Notes under the pieces: model-generated
Databases searched by the model: none
Told to the model about the DNA's origin: nothing
The model's input: only the letters and a program-made list of their open reading frames with translations
Program-made: the position numbers and the translations under genes
Source: Clusia tigrina
Taxonomy: Eukaryota; Arthropoda; Insecta; Diptera; Clusiidae
Assembly (NCBI GenBank): GCA_920105625.2
Contig: OV050032.1
Span: 134,397,897 to 134,461,896 of the forward strand
Length of the DNA stretch: 64,000 bases
Direction: 5' to 3'
Part shown: positions 21,315-32,802 of the stretch, in pieces
Layout: the number at the start of each line of letters is the position of its first letter
Numbering within the stretch: position 1 is the first letter of the stretch

Positions 21315-23144
21315 ATGTCGTCCTTTGTTAGAATTGAGCCGCTTGGAGCGGACAATTACGACACTTGGAAGCTGCATATGAAAGCCATACTTATTAAAAA
21401 TGATTTATGGCCATTTGTTGATGGAAGTAAGCCATACCCAACTGGTGGTGACACAGCGGCATGGAACAACGGTGACCAAAAGGCAGGTGCAGAAATATTA
21501 CTTGCAGTGAGTTCATCGGAGCTCGGGCAGATTTCTGAATGTACGACTTCGCACGAAATGTGGGAAAAACTAGCTAGAACATATTCTTCACATGGACCTG
21601 CAAGAAAGGCATCACTATTAAAGCGAGTAGCACTGGCCAAAATGCCAGCAAGTGGAAAAGTTCGCGAACACATCAACGACTTTTTTGATGCAGTAAACAA
21701 ATTGAAAGAAATAAATGTTCCAATTGGTGATGATCTGTTGGCTATACTACTTTTGTACAGTCTACCCGATTCATTTGAAACTTTCCGTAGCGCATTGGAG
21801 ACACGTGATGATTTGCCAAGTCCCGAAGTCCTTCGTGTGAAAATATTGGAAGAAGCCGAATCGCGCAAAGCAAAACAAGAAAAAGATGACGAAAGCGTGT
21901 TGTATGCAAATAAGAAGAAAAATTTCTGGAAAAAACCCAACGAAAAGAACACAAGCAACTGTCAAAGCGAAAATCCAAACGAATCAAAAGGAAAACAAAA
22001 GGGATGTTTTAAATGCGGCAAATTTGGTCATTTTGCTAGACATTGCAAAATCAAAACAAAAAGCGAATGTAGTGCGAGAAATGCAGTCGAAAACATTAAC
22101 TCTTTTCATTGTGCGGAAAACGCGTTAATATGCAAAAGTGAAACTCGATGGTGCTTAGATAGTGGCTGCACGTCGCATATGAGTGCTGATAGGGAAAATT
22201 TTGCAAATTTAGAAAAAACTGAAAAAGTGTTGAATTTGGCAAATAAAAACAATACAAAAATACAGGGTGTCGGTAAAATGCAAATGCTTGTAAACGTAAA
22301 CGGTCGCGAAGATAAAATTGACTTAAATGAAGTAATGTTTGGTGAAGATTTACGCACAAATCTTTTATCGGTATCAAAAATTGTTGACAAAGGCTATGAG
22401 GTACGTTTTCGTCGTAATGAAGCTGATGTAATAAATAAAAACAACCAACTCGTTTGTCGCGCAGAAAGATCAGGAAATTTGTATTTCGTAAATGAAAGTC
22501 AGCAAAGTGCAAGCGCGGTCTGTACAAGTGAAATTGACGTTTGGCACCAAAAGATGGGTCATTTAAATGAAAAAGACTTGAAAGATTTATCAAAAAGCAA
22601 TCTAGTGCATGGAATAAAAATAAACCCCAACCAAAATATGTCAGTCTGTGAAATCTGCATAAGCGAAAAACAAACACGTTTGAATTTTCCAAAACGAAAT
22701 GAATGCAGAACAAGTGATGTGTTAGCAATCGTACACAGCGACGTGTGCGGACCAATGCGAAATGCATCAAATGGTGGCGCTAACTATTTTATAACTTTTA
22801 TTGATGATAAATCGCGTTATTGTGAAGTGTTTTTCTTAAAGAAAAAGTCAGAAGCCTTCAGCGCATTTAAGCAGTATAAAAATGCAGTTGAAAATTTTAC
22901 CGGCAAGCAAATAAAAAATCTTCAAACTGATAACGGTACTGAATATATAAACGGTGAATTTAGTGCTTATCTAAAAAAATACGGTATTAAAAGACGGTTA
23001 ACAGCTCCACACACTCCCGAACAAAATGGGATCGCCGAGCGCAAAAACAGAACATTGGTCGAGATGGCCAGGTGCATGTTGCAGCAAGCTAATGCTCCAA
23101 AAAGTTTTTGGGCCGAAGCTATTAACACGGCGTGCTATATTTGA
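21315..23144 (+). pseudogene. gag-pol: Copia gag, protease and integrase (ends at an in-frame TGA)
   Basis: ATG at 21315 starts MSSFVRIEPLGADNYDTWK, the copia Gag opening. A CCHC knuckle (CFKCGKFGHFARHC) lies at residues 231-244 and the protease active site WCLDSGCTSHM has Asp-Ser-Gly at about 282-284. A pre-integrase finger (WHQKMGHLNEKDL ... CEICISEK) is followed by the integrase core with Asp in VHSDVCGPM, Asp in LQTDNGTEYI and Glu in PEQNGIAERKNRTL. The frame ends at TGA 23142-23144. The next frame (23214) is in the same phase, so one base change (probably CGA to TGA, inferred) is enough to explain the break. Confidence 0.93.
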
Positions 23145-23213
23145 AATCGGTGTCCCACAAAAGCTCTTAACGGTGAAATTCCATATACAGTATGGACTAA
23201 TAAAAAGCCCACA

Positions 23214-24917
23214 GTGATACATATGCAAGTGTTTGGTACAAAGGTATATGTTTTAGGCAAAAACAATAAAAGAGGAAAATTTGACTCGAAATCACAAGCA
23301 CATATTTTTATCGGTTACTCTAATGAATCTAAAGCGTACAGATTATGGTCTCCGGAGAAGCGAAAAGTCGTTATAAGCCGCGACGTAGTTTTCGTCGATA
23401 AAAACGGGTTTAATGATGAAAAAAGTGGTGTTTTCGTGCAATGTAGTAGCGAACCGTGCGCGAAAATTCAAATCAAACAATTTGAAAATGACATTGTCAG
23501 TAAAAATTCTGATGAAGAATCAGAAGCTGAAGAAATTTGTGATAATCGAGGTGAGAGTGCACAACGTGGCAGAGGTCGACCAAAAATTATTCGAAGTGGT
23601 TCACGTGGAAGGCCTAAAAAGATATACAGCAGAGTACAGAGTAAAAACGAAAATATCAAAGGTGAGTCAGATACCTCCGATAATGAAAATGATCCTTTTG
23701 AAGAATGCGAAATGGCATTTTTGTCTGAATATCCTGAAACGATGGCAGATGCATTAAAAACTAGTTCTGCTGAATCATGGTACAAAGCGCTTGAGGATGA
23801 GTTTATAGCTCAACTAAAAAACAACACATGGGAGATAATAGAACGACCAAAATCGCGAAAAGTGATTGGAAATAGACTTGTATTTCGTACCAAAAATGAT
23901 GGTACCCCTAACGGTAAGACTAAGGTGCGACTCGTAGCTAAAGGGTTTGCACAACGTCCTGGTGAAGATTTTCAGCACACTTTTTCACCGGTTGTTAGGT
24001 CAACATCAATTCGGCTGTTGTCGGCTCTTGCAGCAAAATTTGATTTGCAAATTCACCAAATGGATGTGGTGACAGCCTACCTAAACGGCGAGCTTGAAGA
24101 AAGCGTTCATATGGAAGTACCAGAGCATTTGATTGATATTCTGAAGAAAATTAAAGCTGGCAAACTAGTTGGATCAAGTAACAAAAAAGTCAGCGAGCAT
24201 GTACGTAACACTGCAGAACGATGGTTGAAAACAATTAATAAATGTAAAGATCCAGTATGTTTATTAAAGAAGGCACTTTATGGCCTTAGACAATCAGGAT
24301 TATCTTGGTATTTGAAATTAACTACAAAATTAAAGAGTTTAGGCTTAAACGCAACAAAACAAGACCCATGTTTATTTGTAGACAATAATGATGGAGACAT
24401 AATGCTGGTAACAATCTACGTCGATGATTTGCTAATCGCGTCTAATAATAAACAACAAATTGAAATGCTAAAAACAGCTTTAACAAACGATTTTGAAATG
24501 AAAGATATGGGGAATGTAAATACTTGTCTGGGACTACAATTTCATCAAAATTTAGAAAAGCACCAAGTATTTCTGGTACAAAGCGAATACACCAAAAATA
24601 TTCTAAAGCGTTTCGGTATGGAGGATTGTAAACCAGCACAAACACCAATAGAAGTTAATTTGAAGCTCACCAAACCAAGCGAGATAAACGAAGATGTGAT
24701 GAAGCAGTACCCTTACCAGAGCCTTATTGGCGCATTAATGTACCTGGCAGTTCAAACACGTCCTGATATCGCGTACGCAGTCAATTCACTAAGTCAATTC
24801 AACTCAAATTATGGTGTCGAACATTGGAAAGCAGCAAAACGGATACTCAGATACCTTAAAGGTACATTGCACCATGGATTGCTGTACACAAAAAATGACT
24901 CGCATTTTTCGGAGTAG
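23214..24917 (+). pseudogene. gag-pol: Copia pol: integrase tail and reverse transcriptase
   Basis: This frame is in phase with the upstream one. It carries the integrase C-terminal part (FIGYSNESKAYRLWSPEKRK), an acidic linker with AT-hook-like RGRPK/RGRPKK motifs, and the copia reverse transcriptase: LVAKGFAQRPGEDFQHTFSP, QMDVVTAYLNGELEESVHME, KALYGLRQSGLSWY and the catalytic YVDD at residues 402-405. It ends at TAG 24915-24917, where a one-base shift moves the RNase H to the next frame. Confidence 0.93.
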
Positions 24918-24940
24918 TAGATGCTGATTGGGGTGCTGAC

Positions 24941-25375
24941 ATGGTTGACAGGCGTTCTTATTCTGGTTACGCTTTCTTGTTATCTGGAGCTGCTATTTGT
25001 TGGGAGGCACGTAAGCAACGTACGGTCGCACTTTCTAGTACAGAATCAGAGTATTTGGCTATGTCCGATGCTACCAAGGAGGCGCTATACCTGAAATCAA
25101 TTTTCGAGGAAATCGGTATACCATGTAACACTGTTGAGATGTATAATGATAACCAAAGTGCGCAGAAACTCATCGATAATTTTGGATATCATCAGCGAAC
25201 AAAACATATAGACATACGCCACCATTTTATGCGAAATCATGTCAGCGAGGGCTCAATAAAAATATCTTACATGATGACAAATGAGATGCCAGCTGATATC
25301 TTAACAAAGGGACTAACCGTGGCTAAGCATAATTTTTGTTCAATGAATTTGGGGGTATCAATTAATAGAAATTAA
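24941..25375 (+). pseudogene. gag-pol: Copia RNase H, separated by a frameshift
   Basis: The frame begins within the RNase H domain: RRSYSGYAFLLSGAAICWEA, then VALSSTESEYLAMSDATKEA and NDNQSAQKLIDNFGYHQRTK. It ends at 25373-25375 just before an A-rich run (25369-25390). Its phase differs from 23214-24917 by two bases, so an indel near 24900 separates them. RNase H removes the RNA strand during cDNA synthesis. Confidence 0.9.
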
Positions 25376-25413
25376 AAAAAAAAAAAAAAATGTATTTACA
25401 ATAAAAGCACTTT

Positions 25414-25422
25414 AAGTGGGGG
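25414..25422 (+). promoter_or_regulatory. Polypurine tract of copia element
   Basis: AAGTGGGGG immediately precedes the right LTR. Confidence 0.8.
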
Positions 25423-25651
25423 TGTTAGAGTATAAAGTACTTTAATTAGTTTTTTAAACTATATGGCAACGCTTTGCTTTTCTTGTTCTTGACGTCTTGT
25501 AACATTCATTCTTAATTCTTCTATAATTCGCTGTTCCGTTCTTAAAACAAGCGCGTGTCGTTAAGAAATACAACTGCCATTGAATTCAATAAGCAATAAA
25601 TTAAAAGTAATTTAAAACCACTGTGTACTTAATTTATTTAAATCTCTAATA
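25423..25651 (+). repeat. Right LTR of copia element
   Basis: 229 bp, identical to the left LTR, followed by the GAAAG target copy at 25652-25656. Confidence 0.95.
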
Positions 25652-26072
25652 GAAAGTCATAACGGTCTTAATTTCAAAAAAAAATTGACATGTATTCGAA
25701 ATCTTTATATCAACAGAAATATTGTCATCTAAAGAAATTGATTGATCCAAAAATTTAATAAACCTTTTCATCTTCTCGGAAAATAGAAAAGTTATAAGTG
25801 TAGCTAAAGCTAAGCCACACTCCATAATAATTTTCGATGATGTAATTTGTGATAAACAAAATAAAATATAAAAGATTCTTTCTTTATGGGTAGACATAAA
25901 CATATTGATTGCTTTTATTTATGTCAAACATACGAAAATTGCCAAACACCTAATACACGATAATTCAAATATTCAACAAGATGAAATGAATCTTAAGCAT
26001 AAATATAATGATCATGTGATCGGTGATATGTCAATTAAACAATTTATGAAGATTTGTAGTGAAGGTTGGAAA
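25652..26072 (+). pseudogene. Packaging-type ATPase, Walker B part (Polinton remnant, segment 2)
   Basis: Reading on from the P-loop at 20929-20994, local frames give MYSKSLYQQKYCHLKKLIDP (about 25688-25750), then the Walker B block PHSIIIFDDVICDKQNKI (25814-25870), RHKHIDCFYLCQTYENCQT (25889-25950) and DEMNLKHKYNDHVIGDMSIK (25983-26045). This is the block order of the Polinton/Maverick FtsK/HerA ATPase as I know it. Frameshifts fall between blocks and stops within some. With copia removed, Walker A and B lie about 230 residues' worth of DNA apart, normal for the family. Confidence 0.75.
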
Positions 26073-26134
26073 AATATATAATATATAATATATATAGAAA
26101 AGGATATGATAACTTCATACAATTATGAGAGAGA

Positions 26135-26275
26135 TCAGATGTAAAGCAGATCAATAGCAGATCGATAGCAGATACAAAGTAGATCGATAGCAGATATAAG
26201 GCCGATGGATAGCAGATCGATAGCAGATATAAAGCAGATAGATTGCATATCCATAGCAGACTGAAAGCATATACT
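26135..26275 (+). repeat. Imperfect 11-bp tandem repeat (AGCAGATCGAT-like)
   Basis: A run of about a dozen degenerate units alternating AGCAGATCGAT and AGCAGATATAA versions, just after the ATPase remnant. No coding sense. Confidence 0.7.
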
Positions 26276-26329
26276 ATGTAGAGAACATTAGCTGGTAGAG
26301 AAAAAAGTAAGGGAAGCATCATGAGTTAA

Positions 26330-27055
26330 TATAATAAATAATAAATAAAAAAGAAAAACGAAAAAATTTCAAATTAAATGGAATAGATTGGGTAAATATG
26401 TTGGAAGATACTATTCAACGAATAACAAAACCTTTGAATGAAATAATTGGAAACTTGAAAAATAAGGAAAAAACTTCAGGAACTGTCTATGATAATAATT
26501 ATGATGATGATGAAAAATATTTCTATTTCTTTTACAAAGGATAATGATTTATTTGATCAAAACACACTAAAAAAATTAAAAAATTATCATTTTAAACCAA
26601 ATATACCAAAATTAAATGCAGGCAATGAATGGGGAAAAGTCCTAGCACGTCAATAGACGATAGATATGAAAACAATCTAAGAAAATAGAAAGAAATGAAA
26701 AGGAAACCTTATGAAAGGAATATAGAGAGTAAGCAACTAAAATGTGAAAGTAATTTAATGAAAACAAACAAGTAAAAAGGAAGAGTGGTGATACGAATGT
26801 GCCCGTATTGCATAATACAATACATCCCTTAATAACATCACAATCGAAAATTGCAACACAAATAAAAGTGAAGCAACAAATTAGTACACAATTAATTGGT
26901 TTGAATTATGATGATAAGAAACGGAAAAAATTAAGCACATGTTTTCGAAACAAAAAAGTGATGTACATTTAAATAATGAAAGAAAACGAATAAAATTGTA
27001 TGAAAGCAGTATCATTAATTCAAATATATTATTCAAACATTTAAAATTAGTTTAG
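26330..27055 (+). mobile_element. Polinton/Maverick remnant, segment 3, no family named
   Basis: A-rich DNA with short protein-like pieces in the forward direction: WVNMLEDTIQRITKPLNEII (about 26398-26455) and DNDLFDQNTLKKLKNYHFKP (about 26542-26605). I do not recognise them. Position between the ATPase and the structural-type piece at 34245 suggests they belong to the same element. Confidence 0.4.
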
Positions 27056-27059
27056 AGAA

Positions 27060-27717
27060 GAGCGGGATCTAGTCACTTAGTTTCTTCGGCCTCAAATGGG
27101 CCTATTGTGGCACACTCAATAAGTTACAAATCTTCTGAGAGTCTAGTATTCATTAAGAATTCAAAGATCTTCTTGGGAGATTTGGCCACAAATTCTGATG
27201 CTTGTAGATAGTGAGAACCTAAATATCGTAGTCGGGTCCATATTGTACAGTTACAGTGGCATAGCAAATGCTCTGCTGTTTCCTCGTTCTCGTTCTACAA
27301 TCTACAATATTCATTATAACTGAATCGCATTTTATGTAAGTGTTTCAACAGTCTAAAATCCGGTGAAAAATCCCTACACTGCTGAGAATAAGTATGGTAA
27401 TCTTGCGAGAACGTTCTAGCATGAAGGTATTAGCAACCCTAATATCTTTAGTTTCCGTCCTATATTGGTGCGATTCTCCCTCAAGCCTTTCCTGTATTTT
27501 AAGTTGGGTTGAACTCCAAGGCAATGCAGCGAGTTCATCTGCCTATTCGTTCCCTATGTATCAACTGTCGCCTGGCACCCATATAAGATGAACTCTATTA
27601 TATGATGCAAGATATTTGAGAAGCACTAGGCAATTCCAAGCTAATTTCGATTTAATTTTGATGGCGATAAGTGCTAGTAGCGCCACATTGTTATGGGAGT
27701 GAATATAGTTGTGACAC
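27060..27717 (-). pseudogene. LINE-C RNase H second half and C-terminal finger
   Basis: Reverse-strand reading gives VALLALIAIKIKSKLAWNC, then VHLIWVPGDS and ADELAALPWSSTQLK and, near 27240-27310, a His/Cys-containing end (EETAEHLLCHCNCTIW), the usual C-terminal finger of these LINEs. The frame has stops. It pairs with the first RNase H half at 29720-30043, separated by the LINE-B insertion. Confidence 0.75.
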
Positions 27718-27728
27718 ATATTGGTCTT
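27718..27728. repeat. 11-bp target duplication of LINE-B, left copy
   Basis: ATATTGGTCTT, repeated exactly at 29709-29719. It marks LINE-B as an insertion in LINE-C. Confidence 0.85.
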
Positions 27729-29708
27729 GGGACATCTCTCTTGATCTTCCCTTTATGTCTGGATTGCTATGGGCTGGTAGTTACGGTTCCTGGACCTAGT
27801 TTTCTTCTGACATGGTAGCACCGAGGTGCAACTCGTGTCCGGTGCAAATCACGTTAACGCCTCCACTAGAGCCTATAGGACGTGCAGGTCAGCCCAGCGG
27901 ATTCTGACCAGTTTGGAATCCACCGACCCCTCCACACTCACGGAGAGAGACACGGAGGCCTTATTTGTGGAAAGTGTTCAATACTAAACCTAACAACTAC
28001 AGACATTTAGTCTGTCCTCGTTTCATATGAAAAAGTTGGAAAGGGTCTCCATATCAGGACTTCCATCAACCAACCCTTCTATCTAAATCCAAATACGCCT
28101 ACACCAAGGGCAAGTCGGTGGAAACTGCGCTTCACCTGCTCATTTCTCAGGAAGATAGTCCCTTGCCTTCCAGGAATACTCTCTTACCGTCTTTCCCGGT
28201 ATTCAAGGGGCATTAAATAATGTAAGCCCCAATGCCATAGTCACAGCTCTATTAGATCTGAATCTATAAGTTAGTATTGGCAAATTCATTGAGCATCTTC
28301 TCAGGGCAAGGACAATACCCTCCAGTATTGGAAATGCTCACTGTCAAAGGGCAGTGATCAGAGGCACACTTCAGGGCGGGGTCTGGTCTCCCTTCCTCCG
28401 GAATTCAGCAGTTAACACTCAAACGATTGGAATAGCGCGGTTGCATCGTAATAGCTTTTGCAGACAACATTGCTATCACTGCCTCCGGTACATGCCTCAA
28501 ACACTTTTTGAAAAGCTAAGCTCTGCACTGGATACCCTGACTAACTGGGGCCCCGAATTTGGCCTCAGTCTATATCCAGCAAAGACTGAAGTCATATGAT
28601 GCCTTTTTTCATTCTACCAAAAATTAAGGCACATTTCATAGATTAAGTAATAAAGTCAAATATCTGGGTCTGATACTTAACCCGAAGCTCAGCTTGAAGT
28701 CCAATCTAGCTGAGAGAGTCCGTAAAGTATAGATGGTGTCTGTAACCTCAAATCATGCTCTGGCGTTATACAGCCGTGGTCGAAGAAAACCTCCTATTCG
28801 GAGCTGCTTTCTGGTGGCCGGAAACTCTCAAGGCTTGTAGCCTAATCCAATTGACAAAGTCCTAAGAAGTGCAGCTCTGTTGATCACTGGAGCTCTAGGG
28901 TCAACACATACGAGGGCTCTCTTTTTATGTCTATGCTGGTTATCCTCAAAGCTTCTGGTAGAACAACAGACCAAAATGGTAGCTTCCAGACTCAACGCAC
29001 TGTGGTGGGTGAGGACGGACCTGGGACACACTAACCTCAATCAGGACTTGCCTACCCCCAGCTCTGTTGACTGTGTTTGTCCGAATTCCAAAATTAAACG
29101 GGGGATCGACTTCATTATCCCAAACAGAGTAATCGGATGTCTACACAGACGGTTCTAGGTTTTGGGACACGGTCGGTAGCGGGATCTTCTCCAACAAGTT
29201 GGAACTTAGCATCTTCCTTAGACTCCCTGACCATTGCAGCGTCCTTCAAGCAGAAGTAATGGCAATTTATCACGCAATGAATTGGGTTCTGAGAAATCAG
29301 GTTTTTGGTGTCAACATCAAATTGTTCTCGGACAGCCAAGCTGCCATTATATCTCTTGCGGGCATCAGCACGTTTTCAAAACTCGTACAAAAATGTCAGT
29401 CAGCTCTAAACGAGCTCTCCACGGATTCTATAGTTCACCAATTCTGGGCACGTGTTCTCAGGGACATCGAGGGAAATTTCGAGGCAGATGAACTTTTTAA
29501 AACAGGCATACTGCTTCTAGAAGTAGACCCTTCTCTGGACATAGGAATCCTTCTCGCTACAGCCAGGCTGGCGATCAACCACAGGTATTTCCAGGAGACA
29601 AACAAACTATGGGCGGAGGAATATTTTTGCCGAATTTCAACCCTACCCTGGCGTAGACTAAGTGTACCTAAGTGTGCTTTTTGCTGCCACTCCAACCTAA
29701 GCTTAAAT
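27729..29708 (+). mobile_element. LINE-B: forward LINE fragment inserted in LINE-C
   Basis: Flanked by exact 11-bp repeats (27718-27728, 29709-29719). It carries a 5'-truncated ORF2: RT start (KYAYTKGKSVETALHLLI, about 28096), a catalytic box reading FADN (28457-28468, Asp to Asn), RT end and RNase H. It has many stops. LINEs normally insert truncated at the 5' end, consistent with its missing ORF1 and endonuclease. The 3' end is unusually close to the RNase H (no C-terminal finger seen). Confidence 0.8.
28090..29660 (+). pseudogene. LINE-B reverse transcriptase and RNase H
   Basis: RT blocks appear in order: KYAYTKGKSVETALHLLI; the palm FADN in IAFADNIAITASG (28451-28489); LSSALDTLTNWGPEFGLSLY (28512-28571) and YLGLILNPKLSLKSNLAERV. 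RNase H is clearer: LQAEVMAIYHAMNWVLRNQV (29247-29306), IKLFSDSQAAIISLAG (29319-29366) and GNFEADELFKTG. The 186-residue frame 29199-29759 holds most of the RNase H. The palm change removes one of two metal-binding Asp residues, so the RT is dead even apart from the stops. Confidence 0.8.
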
Positions 29709-29719
29709 ATATTGGTCTT
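29709..29719. repeat. 11-bp target duplication of LINE-B, right copy
   Basis: ATATTGGTCTT, identical to 27718-27728. Confidence 0.85.
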
Positions 29720-32460
29720 TCTGTCAAGTTCCTCTCTTAAGCACAGTTCTATTGCATGAATCTCGGCCTGAAACATTAAGTTTTCTTGGCCCATACGGCT
29801 TCTGGGGTGTTCCCCATAAACCCAAGCTCCAACTCCTTCTTCCGCTTTTGAGCCATCTGTATACCAAACATGAGGTTTGTATACGGGTTTTGGTCCGCTC
29901 TGTTCAGAATTTACCCTCTTTGGGAATGTAACCTTGAAATTCTGTTGGAAGTTATATTTGGTCTGACAGAAGTCGCTTAGGGTGAAGTTATTTTTAATAA
30001 GTCCGGGCTCATCTTTGCTTAGAATTCGCATGGGACGTACCACTTCTTTTTCGTTCTATAAAATAAGCCTGGCCGCAAATTGCAGTGCTTCTTTTTTTGA
30101 ACAACTGAATTGGCGGTAGATTTAACAGAACCTCAACGGCAGCGGTTGGCGTTGACCTCATGGCTCCTGTTGCTTAGACACAAGATAGGCATTAAACTCT
30201 GATAATCTATACTTGTGCTGTAATTTTACTTAGCTTGCTACACCACACAGATATATGCAATTATGAGTCTTGTAGTTGCTGTGTGTAACCACCGTGACAT
30301 TCTTGGATTTAATCCCCAGTTCTTCCCCACTAAACTTTTGCTGGTCCAAATTGTCGTCCTAGCCTTATTTATGGTCTAATTCAGATGACTGTTCCAAAAA
30401 AGTTTCTCGTCAATTATAACACCTAGGTTTTTAACCTCAATTGAGAAATGTATGGTATCACCAAGAATGGAAGGCTCTCTAAAATTACCCTTTAATCTTT
30501 TCCTGGTGATTATTACTGTAAAGATTATGTTAGGGTTGATATTTAATCCCACCTTCCCACACCAATTTGTTATGAGGGTCAGTGCACTCTGGAGCAGATC
30601 ATGTCTTCGAATTTTCCTCTGATTAAAACAACAATCTCGTCGGCATAACCTTGAGCATCAAAATCATGTTTTAATTGAAGTAATAACAGCAATTGACCAT
30701 AGGAGTGGACATAAAACTCCTCCTTTCGCTGTGCCAACTTGCAAATTTGAAGTTCCTAGAGATAATCTAATGTCCCTTCATTTAAGCACTTTGTTTATCC
30801 ATCTGCATGTAGTCATATCAACCCCATTGCTTCTGATGGAGAGAAGTCGGTATTAGCTCCCTCAATGTCTAGAAAGCAGCCCACAGCATACTATTTTCTC
30901 CCCAATGAGTGCTCAATTTTCTGGGACAGATTTAAAAGAGCATGCTTAGTTGATTTGCCAGACATATAGGAAAATTGATTTCTATGAATAGGTATCTGCG
31001 TAAGATACCTTTCTCTTATATGCCAATCAATTGCTTTCTTCAAAGTTTTGAGAGCAAATGAGTATAGGCTTATCGACCTATATGACTTAAGCAGGCTCGG
31101 GTTATTTCCACCCGCTTTCGGTATTTTCATTTAACTCTCTTCATTTGTTGGGGCTGGCGCCACATGCAAAGCTCAAAGCCCAAAATATATTGGTTAGTGC
31201 TGGCACGATGTGTTGTAGTCCTTTTTGTAGAAGTATTAGAATGATTCCGTTTTCTCCAGTGGATTTGTAAGGGTGAAATATACTAATTTCCCATTTTATT
31301 CTTCCCTCACAAAAGATACTTCTAGCGCTTGTCCAGTCATGACAATTGGTTTTGTGACCCATAGGCTCAATTAAGTGGCCATCGGCTAAAACTGAGGGAC
31401 TCGGAAAATGAGTGTTAGCCACAAGCTCTAAAGTTTCAAGACTATAAGCTGAGTAGATTCCATCTGCTCTCTTAAGAAAACCAATATTTTTAGTGTGCGA
31501 TTTTGAAAGTACTTTGTGAATTGTAGCACTGCTGTTTAGATCAGATAGCCGCAGAAGTTTCTCCACGTTTCTCTCTTTGCTCTTCTAATCTCTATGTTGT
31601 AATTGGTGAGCAATTCTTTACAGTTTACCCAGTCACCGTTTCTTTTAGCTTTATTAAAGAGTCTTCTAGTCTCTTTACGCAGTTTTTCCAAATTTTTGTT
31701 CCCCCAAGGGATAATCTTATTGCCTGTCTTAATTTTCTTTAGGCACGATTGATGGTACGAGTTTATTATTGCTGTGGTAATTATTTCATTTTCAATTTCT
31801 AATTCATCAAGATTTCTAACAATATTATTACATTTAGCAACCCCGTCCGCTAATAGGCTCTGTAATTCGTCCCAATTAGTGAACTTGTGTTGACTGTATG
31901 TTATGTAGATTCTGACATCAAAATCGATTAAGAATCGAATGTGTTGGTGATCATACATAGATATTTCTTCTGAAACTTTCCAGTCTTTGATGAAGTTTTT
32001 TAAAAAGTTATTGCTTAGGGTAATGTCCAGAACCTCCCCCCTACTACTATACTATTGTAAATGTATGTTAATTTCCTGTAATTAGGATTTTTATTTTGTT
32101 AGAGTTTATAAATTTAAACAGGCACTCACCTGTTAGATTTATGTCCGTACTACCCCATATCTTGCGGTGTCACTGCCCACAATTATGTGGTTGCTGTTCT
32201 TGCTGCTGTGTTCCATAAGTCTCTTCAGAGGCAAGAAAGATAGGTCTTCTGAGTCGCCCGGCAGGCTGAGCATATTGTTATCTCTATCCCACCTTCCGTA
32301 GTAGATGCTTCGATCCTTACAGCAACTTGGACCTTGCTTGTGTGTTCTGATATGAGAATGGCATTAATGCCCTTTCGAATCAGAATGCAGGCTTTAGGTT
32401 GTTCTACATTACAAGAATCATGGAAAAACTCACCTGATTTGCCCTAAACCAGATTGTTAT
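29720..32460 (-). pseudogene. LINE-C ORF2: endonuclease, RT and RNase H first half
   Basis: Reverse strand, 5' to 3': endonuclease end with IIVGSDTARYGVV (about 32190-32150); linker YDHQHIRFLIDFDVRIYITY (31955-31896), where the Asp-His pair is the endonuclease end; a basic linker KLRKETRRLFNKAKRNGDW; RT start (STGENGIILILLQKGLQHIV near 31250); RT blocks LLKSYRSISLYSFALKTLKK and NQFSYMSGKSTKHALLNL (31090-30930); palm GYADE at 30650-30636, with the second Asp changed to Glu; RNase H start VWYTDGSKAEEGVGAWVYGE and MFQAEIHAIELCLREEL (29870-29720). At least four frame breaks. Confidence 0.82.
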
Positions 32461-32802
32461 ATACATAAGGCCCTTGGATAAGGGCAATGTATAGGTGATT
32501 CCGGTTGAAGGTTTGCTGCAGGGCTGCCGTAACTGCCTTGGTATGTTGCTGATTTACCTGGAGCACCTGAGACCAATTTTTATTTACTTATTTTTAGGGC
32601 CCTCCCTGTACCCTTCCCGCATCCATTTAGGACCCTTACTCGGATGGAGCTGGATATGTGCTTGTCGGGGCATCAGTCATTTTGCCTTTTGCGCCTGTCT
32701 TGCACGGAGATAAGCTCTTTTTGGCCTCTTCCTCCATGACTGATGCAGCTGCTGCCACTTCTACTGCCGCGGTCACTTACCGGGGTGTCGAAGGGGACAC
32801 TG

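Larger units (their letters stand above)
20995..25651 (+). mobile_element. Ty1/copia retrotransposon with identical LTRs
   Basis: Two 229-bp LTRs (20995-21223 and 25423-25651) begin TGTTAGAG and end CTCTAATA; I find no difference between them. GAAAG target copies lie at 20990-20994 and 25652-25656. A copia-style primer site, a single gag-pol reading phase with one stop, a late frameshift and a purine tract lie between. The insertion splits a Polinton ATPase. LTR identity means very recent movement, yet the polyprotein is interrupted twice. Confidence 0.96.

Noticed and set aside
21356..22770. Several long reverse frames inside the copia gag-pol
   Set aside because: They lie opposite strongly supported copia coding sequence and have Phe/Leu/Ser-rich shadow composition.
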